The position numbers were made by a program, and so were the translations under genes. This document shows positions 15,237-22,188 of a stretch of DNA of 25,055 nucleotides, piece by piece. The stretch's first letter is position 1. The number at the start of each line of letters is the position of its first letter. The stretch is taken from assembly GCA_046153995.1 (NCBI GenBank), contig JBJXEH010000184.1, forward strand, positions 1 through 25,055. Reading direction: 5' to 3'. Origin of the DNA: SZUA-430 sp046153995 (GTDB lineage Bacteria > Pseudomonadota > Alphaproteobacteria > Micropepsales > Micropepsaceae). The notes beneath the pieces are model-generated. The model worked only from the letters and a program-made list of their open reading frames with translations. It did not search any database and was not told the DNA's origin.

Positions 15237-17792
15237 ATGCGTTTTTCAAAGAAGCTGTTGGGGTATTCTGTCTCGAGCTTGGCGCTTTTGGTGCTAACGG
15301 CGCCGGCGTTCGCTCAATCGACCGGTACGCAGGAGGTCGAGGAGCAAGTTGAAAAGGTCACGGTCACCGGCGAACGGGGTGGCATCAATGGCCAAATCGT
15401 GAAGGAACAGCGCCCAAAGTCGCGCTCGACGATCACGCAAGACTACGTCAAGACACAGCCCTCGGGCCAAACCGTGTTCCAGAGCCTGAATTTGGTACCG
15501 GGTCTGAATTTCACGAACTCCGACCCCTACGGCTCCAGCGGCGGCAATGTGCGCCTGCGCGGTTTCGATGGTAACCGCATCTCGTTGACGCAAGACGGTA
15601 TTCCGCTGAACGACACCGGCAACTACGCGATCTTCACGAACCAGCAGATCGACCCCGAGTACATCCAGCGCGCGACGGTAAACACCGGTACGACCGACGT
15701 GGACAGCCCGACCGCCTCGGCAACCGGCGGCACGATCAATGTCGTGACACGCAAACCTTACGAAGAAACGACGTTGAGCGCCGGCGGCTCCGTTGGCTCG
15801 TTCGACTACCGGCGGCTCATCGGCGTTCTCGATTCGGGCGAAAGCAAGAATGGGGTCAGCGCGTTCGCCGGCGTTTCGTTCCAGCAATATGACAAGTTCA
15901 AGGGGCCGGGCGAACTGCAGAAGACGCAAGGTAACGCTCGCGTCTATCAGGAGATCGGCGAAGACAGTTTCGTCAGCGTCATCGGCCACTACAACGAGAA
16001 CCGCAACAACTTCTACCGCAACTTGACGCTTCCGCAGATTGCGACATTCGGCGACGGCTTCGACAACTTCGAAACCTGCACGCGCGCGGTGTTCGTGAAC
16101 GGCGCCGCACAAAGCGACGGCACCGGCGCCGACACGAACAACTTGGCCAACCCGTCAAGCTGCACAAACTACTTCGGCCTTCGCATCAACCCGTCGAACA
16201 CAGGCAACATGCGCTTTCAAGGCAACTTCAAGCTCACGGACGCTCTGCGCTTCACGATCGATCCGTCGTGGCAGTACGTCAAAGCGAACGGCGGCGGCAC
16301 CACTGTCATCAACGAGAACGACGCGCGCCTGGCTGCCGGCATCGACTTGAGCGGCGACGGCGATCTGCTCGACAGCGTGCGCCTCTACACGCCCAACAAC
16401 ACGAACACCAGCCGCTACGGCGTTACCGCCTCGCTGATCTGGGAGTTCGACGACGCCAGCCGCCTGCGCGTCGCCTACACCGGCGATCACGGCCGCCATC
16501 GCCAGACCGGCGCCTTCAGCCGGATTGATGCAAATGGCGATCCGGTGGACATTTGGGGCGGCCTCGACAAGGGCGGCGCCAAAGTGATCGGCACAGACAG
16601 CAGCTTCCTTCGCGGCCGCGACCGCCTCTCGCACGCGATCCTAAACCAAGTATCGGTGAGCTACACCGGCCGCTTCCTGGAAGACAAACTGCTGATCGAC
16701 GTCGGCGTACGCGCACCGTTCTTCTCGCGCGACTTGAACCAGAATTGCTTCACGCAAGCCGGATCCAGCAACGTGCGCTGCACGACGGAGGCGTTTAGCG
16801 ACCCCGACGGCGATAACATCGGCCAGCTTGCTTCGCAAGGCGCGACGCGCTTCATCCGGCCGTTCCAGACGCAGTTCGAGTACGACGCCATTCTGCCAAA
16901 CGTCGGCATCAGCTTCGAACCGTTCGAAGAAAACATCTTTTACTTCAGCTACGCCGAAGGCCTGTCGGCGCCGCGCACGGACAATCTCTACTTTGCCGCG
17001 ATCGCACGTACGGCGCTCGATGCACCGAACACGGCTGGCGCCGATGCCAATATCCTCGGCGACGAAATCGACACGGCCGTCTTCCCCGGCGTGGAGCCTG
17101 AAACGACGAAATCGTATGACCTGGGCTACCGCTTCCAAGGCGACGCGGTGACCGCGTCCGCCGCGCTCTGGTACAACGAGTTCGAGAACCGCATTGTGAC
17201 CTCGTTCGATGCCGACGCAGGCGTCAACGTCGACCGCAACGTCGGCAAGGTCATACTCCAAGGCGTCGATGCCGAAATCGGCTGGCGCGCGACCGCTGAT
17301 CTGACGTTTTACGCTTCGGCCTCCTACATCGAGTCGGAGCTCCAGGACGACCTCGCGATCGGCCGCACCGCCGGTGGCGTGGTCACGTTGTTGCCGACGG
17401 CAGGCAAGGCCTTGGTCGAAACACCGGAATGGACGTTCGCGGGCCGCGCTCAGTACGTGTTTGAGAACTTCAGCTTCGGGCTCCAGGGCAAGTATGTCGG
17501 CGACCGCTTCTCGACCGACGTAAACGATGAGGTTTCGCCAGCGTACACGATCTTCGATGCTGACATCTCGATCGATCTTGAACGGTGGGGCTTCGGTGAG
17601 ACGTTGCTGCAGGCCAACGGCATCAACATCTTCGGCGAAGACTTCCTGGGCAACATCTCATCGACGAACAACGCGCTGTTGATCGCAGACGTAGAGCCGG
17701 GTCCGGGAGTCACGGCGCGTGCAGGCCTGGCTCCGAGCTACGGCATCGGTGCGCCGCAAACGTTCCAAGTGCAACTCAAGACGAAGTTCTAG
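15237..17792 (+). CDS. TonB-dependent outer-membrane receptor
   Basis: An 851-aa protein. A signal peptide (residues 1-26, cut near AFA-Q) is followed by a TonB-box-like segment (VEKVTVTGE, 39-47). The plug domain (about 60-173) includes VFQSLNLVPGL, NVRLRGFDGNRI and TGGTINVVTRKP, and the rest is a 22-strand barrel ending in the usual terminal Phe. Two cysteine pairs in predicted outer loops may form disulfides. The family imports large or scarce nutrients using TonB energy. The ligand is unknown; the Pho-box-like sites and divergent phoD suggest phosphate esters. The frame is open from 15108, but ATG 15237 begins the signal peptide and has a GGGGG stretch upstream. A terminator follows. Confidence 0.9.
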   Translation: MRFSKKLLGYSVSSLALLVLTAPAFAQSTGTQEVEEQVEKVTVTGERGGINGQIVKEQRPKSRSTITQDYVKTQPSGQTVFQSLNLVPGLNFTNSDPYGSSGGNVRLRGFDGNRISLTQDGIPLNDTGNYAIFTNQQIDPEYIQRATVNTGTTDVDSPTASATGGTINVVTRKPYEETTLSAGGSVGSFDYRRLIGVLDSGESKNGVSAFAGVSFQQYDKFKGPGELQKTQGNARVYQEIGEDSFVSVIGHYNENRNNFYRNLTLPQIATFGDGFDNFETCTRAVFVNGAAQSDGTGADTNNLANPSSCTNYFGLRINPSNTGNMRFQGNFKLTDALRFTIDPSWQYVKANGGGTTVINENDARLAAGIDLSGDGDLLDSVRLYTPNNTNTSRYGVTASLIWEFDDASRLRVAYTGDHGRHRQTGAFSRIDANGDPVDIWGGLDKGGAKVIGTDSSFLRGRDRLSHAILNQVSVSYTGRFLEDKLLIDVGVRAPFFSRDLNQNCFTQAGSSNVRCTTEAFSDPDGDNIGQLASQGATRFIRPFQTQFEYDAILPNVGISFEPFEENIFYFSYAEGLSAPRTDNLYFAAIARTALDAPNTAGADANILGDEIDTAVFPGVEPETTKSYDLGYRFQGDAVTASAALWYNEFENRIVTSFDADAGVNVDRNVGKVILQGVDAEIGWRATADLTFYASASYIESELQDDLAIGRTAGGVVTLLPTAGKALVETPEWTFAGRAQYVFENFSFGLQGKYVGDRFSTDVNDEVSPAYTIFDADISIDLERWGFGETLLQANGINIFGEDFLGNISSTNNALLIADVEPGPGVTARAGLAPSYGIGAPQTFQVQLKTKF

Positions 17793-17817
17793 AGGCAAGG
17801 TTTTCGCGAGTGGACGA

Positions 17818-17843
17818 ACGGGCGGCACAAATGTGCCGCCCGT
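17818..17843. terminator. Terminator hairpin between convergent genes
   Basis: ACGGGCGGCACA (17818-17829) pairs with TGTGCCGCCCGT (17832-17843), giving a GC-rich stem of about 11 bp, followed on the plus strand by CTTTG. It lies between the receptor stop and the stop of the convergent small gene, so it may serve both. The T-tract is short. Confidence 0.65.
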
Positions 17844-17858
17844 CTTTGCGTGGGCGGC

Positions 17859-18314
17859 CTACGCCGCCGGTTCGCAATGCCCTTGGCGAACCGTGAGATT
17901 GAGATGGTCCACGTCCGGCTTCTCGAAGCCCGCGTGATAAAACCAAAGCCACCCGGCCTCGCCGATGAAGTCGAGCCGCAAAAATGCCTGATCCTTTGCA
18001 GCCGTAAATCTCCACCCGTCGCCGAGGAAGACGCCGCGAAGAACGGTTGCGCTCGCCGTGCCGCTCGGCCGACCCTCGACGCGAACTTTCCCGCCCTTCG
18101 AGGGCCGCGACACCACAATGCGAAACCGCGCCGTCCCCTCGCCGATAAACGCTTTTGGCGGATCGGCCCCCTCCATCATCTCGGCCCCAATCCCCGCAGT
18201 CTGCTCCACGGTGCAGATATAGGCGCCGCGCGGTGTGACTAGCGCGCTGGCCGCGGACGCCAAATGCGCGACGCCAAGCATAAGTCCTGCGGCGATTGGC
18301 ATACGCCTAACCAT
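17859..18314 (-). CDS. Small secreted protein of unknown function
   Basis: A 151-aa protein I do not recognise. It has a signal peptide (MVRRMPIAAGLMLGVAHLAS, cut around residues 20-24) and a mature part rich in beta-type sequence with several Trp/Phe residues near the end (GWLWFYHAGF). Two cysteines, one early (YICTV) and one four residues from the end (GHCEPAA), could form a disulfide. The frame is open to ATG 18326, but I choose ATG 18314 because GGAGG (18320-18324) sits 5 nt before it and overlaps the earlier ATG. It is divergent from the AraC-type regulator and converges on the receptor gene. Location is probably periplasmic. Confidence 0.7.
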   Translation of the reverse strand: MVRRMPIAAGLMLGVAHLASAASALVTPRGAYICTVEQTAGIGAEMMEGADPPKAFIGEGTARFRIVVSRPSKGGKVRVEGRPSGTASATVLRGVFLGDGWRFTAAKDQAFLRLDFIGEAGWLWFYHAGFEKPDVDHLNLTVRQGHCEPAA

Positions 18315-18319
18315 AAACG

Positions 18320-18324
18320 CCTCC
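18320..18324 (-). promoter_or_regulatory. Ribosome binding site that fixes the start of the small secreted protein
   Basis: GGAGG on the minus strand lies 5 nt from ATG 18314. The alternative ATG at 18326 overlaps this site and has no comparable SD of its own. Confidence 0.7.
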
Positions 18325-18417
18325 AACGCAGTTGCTCGCTATTGTCGTCATGCGGCATTCGCGGCGCAAGCGCCCTGCGGCTTGCATCGCCAGCCTAAGC
18401 AACGCTATTGCCCACCC

Positions 18418-19485
18418 ATGCACGGCCCCATCGTCCTCGTCGAATTCCTCCTGCGCGGCATCGCCATTGGTGCGCTTAGCGCGAGCGGGGTTGCGTTCTT
18501 CCGCACCAGCGTCAATCCGTCGATGCGCATTGCGGGTGCGCTGTTCTTCTTGAGCACCATCGCCTACGTCGTGAACTCGTCGCCCATATTGCGGCCGATG
18601 TTGGGGCTCTACGACGCGCCGCTCACGCTACTGTCGGTCGGCGGCGCAGGCTATTTCTGGCTGTTCGTCATCACGTTGTTTCAAGACCGCCCGATCGCGC
18701 CGCCCGTACTGCTGCCGATCGCGCTGCTCACGGCCGTCGGCCTAGTAGGGATTTTCACCGAGCCGCCGGTGCGCAACATCGTGTGGATCGTTCACAACCT
18801 GATCGAACTCGCGCTCGCCCTGCACGTGCTCTACGTGATCTACGACAGTTGGCGCGGCGATCTGGTCGAAGCCCGCCGCCGCCTGCGCGGTCCCTTTCTT
18901 GGGCTCGTGACCGTCTACGTGATGACGATGTCCGGCATCGAAATCGGCGAGAGCATGGGTATCGCGGCCTGGTGGTACAGCCTCGCCGGCGGTGGTGTGA
19001 TGGCGCTCTTCTGTCTCGCCGGTTGCTTTGTCTTCCTGGAGACGAACGCGGCCATCTTCGGCAAGGCGGCACCGGTGACCGCCCAGGACTCCCCGCGCAT
19101 CGACCCCGCCGACCGTCTGACACTCGAGAAGCTGGCCGAGATCATGGACAAAGGCGCGGCCTGGAAGGACGAGAACCTGACTATCGGCGCGCTTGCCGGA
19201 AAAGTGGGCGTGCCCGAACACCGGCTGCGCCGCCTGATCAACGACAATCTGGGACACCGCAATTTCGCGGCTTTCGTCAACACCCGCCGGATCGAGGCGG
19301 CCAAGACGACGCTCGCAGATCCCGCCCAATCCCGCACAACGGTTGCCGCCATCGCGTTCGACTTGGGCTTCGGCTCGCTCGGCCCCTTCAACCGCGCGTT
19401 TAAGGAAGCGACAGGCAAAACCCCCACCCAATGGCGCCGCGACGCACTCGAAACAGTCTCGCCGAATCCGGAAATCGCTCGCTGA
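18418..19485 (+). CDS. AraC-family regulator with seven-helix membrane sensor
   Basis: A 355-aa protein. Seven hydrophobic helices can be drawn (about residues 4-23, 37-56, 66-88, 97-113, 119-142, 159-177 and 190-208), followed by an AraC-type double helix-turn-helix (about 237-345). The DNA-binding part shows LTIGALAGKVGVPEHRLRRL and the conserved end AFDLGFGSLGPFNRAFKEATGKTPTQWR. It is probably a membrane-bound one-component regulator that reads a membrane or periplasmic signal. The frame is open from 18235, but that start would overlap the divergent gene; ATG 18418 begins the first helix. The SD is weak. The likely target is the sterol-desaturase-like gene 90 bp downstream, by position only. 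Confidence 0.82.
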   Translation: MHGPIVLVEFLLRGIAIGALSASGVAFFRTSVNPSMRIAGALFFLSTIAYVVNSSPILRPMLGLYDAPLTLLSVGGAGYFWLFVITLFQDRPIAPPVLLPIALLTAVGLVGIFTEPPVRNIVWIVHNLIELALALHVLYVIYDSWRGDLVEARRRLRGPFLGLVTVYVMTMSGIEIGESMGIAAWWYSLAGGGVMALFCLAGCFVFLETNAAIFGKAAPVTAQDSPRIDPADRLTLEKLAEIMDKGAAWKDENLTIGALAGKVGVPEHRLRRLINDNLGHRNFAAFVNTRRIEAAKTTLADPAQSRTTVAAIAFDLGFGSLGPFNRAFKEATGKTPTQWRRDALETVSPNPEIAR

Positions 19486-19560
19486 TTCCAAAAACAACCA
19501 AGCATTTCCGCCATCGGCGAGATTGAGCCGCCGGTTGCCGCCACCTTGGCCTCGAACCCC

Positions 19561-19567
19561 AAGGAGG
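19561..19567 (+). promoter_or_regulatory. Strong ribosome binding site that fixes the desaturase-like start
   Basis: AAGGAGG is 8 nt before ATG 19576. It rules out the upstream in-frame ATG at 19546 as the main start. Confidence 0.75.
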
Positions 19568-19575
19568 CATTTTTC

Positions 19576-20382
19576 ATGGAAGACTTCATCCAAGCACTTG
19601 GCAGCCAATGGCTCTCGAACATGGCGCACGACGTCACCCGCTATGCGATCTTCGCGATCGGCGTTTGGCTGGTCCTCTGGATCATCCTCGGCCGCGTGCT
19701 CAAGAACCGCAAAATCCGCCGCGACACGCCGCCCACAAGCCAACTCGTCACCGAGTTCTGGGTCTCGCTGCGTTCCGTCGCGATCTTCTCGACGATCGCC
19801 TTGATCCCGTTCGTGATGGAGCGGGCGGGCTGGCTGCACGGCCACGCAATCGCGACCTCCTGGGGCCCGCTCTGGTTCTGGGCGAGCCTCGCGCTCATGA
19901 TCGTCGCCCACGACGCCTATTTCTATTGGACTCACCGCGCAATCCACGACCCGCGCCTGTTCCGCATGTTCCATCGCCGCCACCACAAAAGCTTCAACCC
20001 CTCGCCATTCACCGCCTACAGTTTCGACCTCGGCGAAGCAGCGTTGATGGGCGCGTTCGTACCGATCTGGGTGATGGTTGTCCCGACGCCCTGGCCCGCA
20101 GTTGGCCTCTTCGTGCTGCACCAAATCGTACGCAACACGCTGGGCCACTCCGGCTACGAGATCATGCCCGCCCGCCGTGACGGCCGCCCCCACCTCGATT
20201 GGCTGACGACCACGACACACCACGACCTGCACCACAGCCAAGCCGGCTACAACTACGGCCTCTATTTCACCTGGTGGGACCGCTGGATGGGCACCGAGCA
20301 TCCGGACTACTACGCGCACTACGCGTTGGCGGTAGGCAAAGCGCACGAGTTTGCGACGAACAAAGACTGTAAACCTGCTTGA
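19576..20382 (+). CDS. Sterol desaturase / fatty acid hydroxylase family membrane enzyme
   Basis: A 268-aa integral membrane di-iron enzyme. Hydrophobic helices lie around residues 22-41, 64-82, 98-112 and 150-182. All histidine boxes are present: HRAIH (120-124, within HDAYFYWTHRAIH), HRRHH (133-137) and HDLHH (216-220). NTLGHSGYE (188-195 region) is also typical. The superfamily uses oxygen to hydroxylate or desaturate lipids, sterols or carotenoids; the substrate here is unknown. The start at ATG 19576 is set by a strong SD. It follows the AraC-type regulator in the same direction and ends tail-to-tail with rlmH, 3 bp apart, with no terminator between them. Confidence 0.87.
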   Translation: MEDFIQALGSQWLSNMAHDVTRYAIFAIGVWLVLWIILGRVLKNRKIRRDTPPTSQLVTEFWVSLRSVAIFSTIALIPFVMERAGWLHGHAIATSWGPLWFWASLALMIVAHDAYFYWTHRAIHDPRLFRMFHRRHHKSFNPSPFTAYSFDLGEAALMGAFVPIWVMVVPTPWPAVGLFVLHQIVRNTLGHSGYEIMPARRDGRPHLDWLTTTTHHDLHHSQAGYNYGLYFTWWDRWMGTEHPDYYAHYALAVGKAHEFATNKDCKPA

Positions 20383-20385
20383 CGC

Positions 20386-20841
20386 TCAAGCCCGGTGATA
20401 CGGATGCCCCGCCAGTATCGTCACCGCACGAAACAGCTGCTCCGCAAGCATGGTGCGGACGAGCAGATGCGGCCAGGTCTGCGTGCCGAACGCGAGCGTC
20501 ATCTGCGCGCGGCGCTTCACGTCGGCGGGCAGGCCGTCGGGTCCGCCGATCACGAACAAAGCGCGCGCTTCGCCGACGTCGCGCCACTTCGCGATCTGTT
20601 TGGCGAACGCGTCGCTGGTGAGCGATGAGCCACGTTCGTCGAGTGCCACAAGCAACACGCCGCCCGCGCACGCTTCGATCAGCTTCTCCGGCCGCCGCTC
20701 GTCCCACTCGCTGAGCACGAATGACGCGAGCCCCAATGCGCGTCCGGTATCGCGCGCGCGTTGCAAATAGGCGTGTGCAAGTTCGGTTTCCGGCGCGGCC
20801 TTCGCCCGGCCGCCGGCCAAGATGTCGAGCGCGAGCGCCAA
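20386..20841 (-). CDS. rlmH: 23S rRNA pseudouridine-1915 N3-methyltransferase
   Basis: A 151-aa SPOUT methyltransferase that methylates pseudouridine 1915 in helix 69 of 23S rRNA on assembled 70S ribosomes. Family marks are LLVALDERG, FVIGGPDGLP and the C-terminal knot HLLVRTMLAEQLFRA...GHPYHRA. The length fits. No ATG or GTG is available at the N-terminus. The only plausible start is TTG 20841, which aligns with the family start (residues near GGRAKAAPE match VGRLKAGPE). It begins two codons after the rsfS TAG and in the same frame, without a clear SD, so translation is probably coupled to rsfS. Confidence 0.9.
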   Translation of the reverse strand: MALALDILAGGRAKAAPETELAHAYLQRARDTGRALGLASFVLSEWDERRPEKLIEACAGGVLLVALDERGSSLTSDAFAKQIAKWRDVGEARALFVIGGPDGLPADVKRRAQMTLAFGTQTWPHLLVRTMLAEQLFRAVTILAGHPYHRA

Positions 20842-20847
20842 GCGGCT

Positions 20848-21303
20848 CTACACGGCTTCGGCGGCAACCGCCCCGTCGCCCCACATTTTCTCGAGATTGT
20901 AGAACGCGCGCACTTCCGGCCGGAACACGTGCACGATCACGTCCATCGCATCGACCAGCACCCAGTCGCCTTGCGGCAGACCCTCGGCGCGGCCGTTGAT
21001 GCCGTGCTTCTTCAGCTCTTCGCTCAAGTGCTCGGCGATGGCGGTGACATGACGGTTCGACCGGCCGCTGGCGACAACCATGAAGTCGGCCATCGGTGTT
21101 TTACCGGCAAGGTCGATCGCGACGATGTTTTCGGCCTTGTCGCCGTCGAGCGACTTCAGCACGACTTTGAGCAGCTTTTGACTGGCTTCGTCCGCGCGTT
21201 TCTTGGTCTTCGGCGCGGCGGCCTTGCTTGCCGGAGCTTTGCGCTTCGGCGAGGGGACTGGTGACTTGGCCCGCGAAGTGCGGGTCGTACGCTTGAGGGT
21301 CAG
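20848..21303 (-). CDS. rsfS: Ribosome silencing factor RsfS, probable CTG start
   Basis: A 151-aa protein if started at CTG 21303. The RsfS core (about residues 44-147) includes DKAENIVAIDLAGK, MADFMVVASGRSNRHV, GDWVLVDAMDVIVHVFRPE and FYNLEKMWG. It binds uL14 on the large subunit and blocks subunit joining in poor growth. GTG 21162 would cut off SQKLLKVV, which belongs to the conserved first helix, and has no SD. Upstream the frame is open to a TGA at 21316-21318 with no ATG, GTG or TTG. CTG 21303 has AAGGAG at 21311-21316, 7 nt away. The added 45 residues are Lys/Ala/Pro/Thr-rich and likely disordered. It precedes rlmH in the same frame. Confidence 0.85.
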   Translation of the reverse strand: MTLKRTTRTSRAKSPVPSPKRKAPASKAAAPKTKKRADEASQKLLKVVLKSLDGDKAENIVAIDLAGKTPMADFMVVASGRSNRHVTAIAEHLSEELKKHGINGRAEGLPQGDWVLVDAMDVIVHVFRPEVRAFYNLEKMWGDGAVAAEAV

Positions 21304-21310
21304 TGGTGCA

Positions 21311-21316
21311 CTCCTT
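21311..21316 (-). promoter_or_regulatory. Ribosome binding site before the CTG start of rsfS
   Basis: AAGGAG on the minus strand is 7 nt from CTG 21303, and no ATG, GTG or TTG in the rsfS frame is nearby. A GTG at 21309-21311 overlaps it but is out of frame. Confidence 0.55.
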
Positions 21317-21450
21317 CAGTTGCTGGGTTGAGCGGGCAACGCCAATCCGTGGGCAACCAAGTGGTTTTGAGATGCACCGTCAGGACCAGAGCCGACATCC
21401 TCGCATTCGAGAAAGACCCGCCGCCGAAACATCAGCTTCGACGATCAAAC

Positions 21451-21472
21451 GCTAACACAGTTCGGCTAACAC
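21451..21472. repeat. Direct repeat upstream of rsfS
   Basis: GCTAACAC occurs at 21451-21458 and 21465-21472, 14 bp apart, within the 255-bp gap between nadD and rsfS. It may be an operator. The rest of the gap shows no gene; it should hold the rsfS promoter, but no clear -35/-10 pair was found. Confidence 0.3.
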
Positions 21473-21533
21473 GACGATGAACAATCCCGCGAGTTTTCAA
21501 TCAAAGTGAATGCGAAGGGCCTTGATTTCAGCG

Positions 21534-21565
21534 GAAAAAACGCTGCGCAGACGCGGTTCTACCGC
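21534..21565 (-). terminator. Possible terminator after nadD
   Basis: On the minus strand, a 5-bp hairpin overlapping the nadD stop (GCGGT-AGA-ACCGC, 21565-21553) is followed by a GC-rich stretch and six Ts (21540-21535). The stem next to the T-tract is short, so this is tentative. It would separate the obgE-proB-proA-nadD transcript from rsfS-rlmH. Confidence 0.4.
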
Positions 21566-22188
21566 CACACGCCGCGGTTGCGCAGAGCCGTCGCTGACGT
21601 CGGATCGAGCCGCTCGCGCAAGAACGTCCACGCGGGCGCTGTCTGATCGGCGAGCGTCGCCGCGTCCTTGTCGTCGATCCGCGCGTCGTCCAAAAACTGC
21701 GCCGCGGGACTGGCGAGCGCGCGGATGGTGAACCCCGGCCGCGCGACGACCGCAATAGGCAGCAGCTTCGCAATCGCCTTCCACCGGCGCCAAAGATGAA
21801 ACGAAGCCAAACTGTCCCCGCCCATCAGCCACACGAAATGCGCTTTGGGGAACTTCGCCGTCAGCGCTTCCAAAGTATCGACGGTGTACTGCGTGCCAAG
21901 AACGGTCTCAGCCGCGCTCACATGAATGTCCGGATGCGCAGCAACTTCGCGCGCTCTCGCGAGCCGCCGCTCAAGCGACGCCATCCCGGCGGTACTCTTC
22001 AACGGATTCTGTGGCGACACCAGCCACCACACCGCGTCGAGCTTCAAACGCCTGAGCGCAATCGAACTAATGTGCCGGTGCGCCTGATGCGCGGGGTTGA
22101 ACGACCCGCCCAACAGCCCGATCCGTCCACCCGCCCGCGCAAGCGCCACAACGGCCGGCGGCAGCGCGTCAGGATCGTGTCTGACCAT
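21559..22188 (-). CDS. nadD: Nicotinate-nucleotide adenylyltransferase
   Basis: A 209-aa nucleotidyltransferase that makes deamido-NAD from nicotinate mononucleotide and ATP. The signature GGSFNPAHQAH (residues 27-37) holds the HxGH-type catalytic site, with Ala in place of the usual Gly. LMGGDSLASFHLWRRWKAI is also typical. The C-terminal ISSTxIR motif is weak, reading SATALR. The frame is open far upstream through proA. I choose ATG 22188, 20 bp inside the 3' end of proA with GGGG close before it; ATG 22203 is an alternative without an SD. The overlap suggests coupling to proA. Confidence 0.9.
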   Translation of the reverse strand: MVRHDPDALPPAVVALARAGGRIGLLGGSFNPAHQAHRHISSIALRRLKLDAVWWLVSPQNPLKSTAGMASLERRLARAREVAAHPDIHVSAAETVLGTQYTVDTLEALTAKFPKAHFVWLMGGDSLASFHLWRRWKAIAKLLPIAVVARPGFTIRALASPAAQFLDDARIDDKDAATLADQTAPAWTFLRERLDPTSATALRNRGVWR

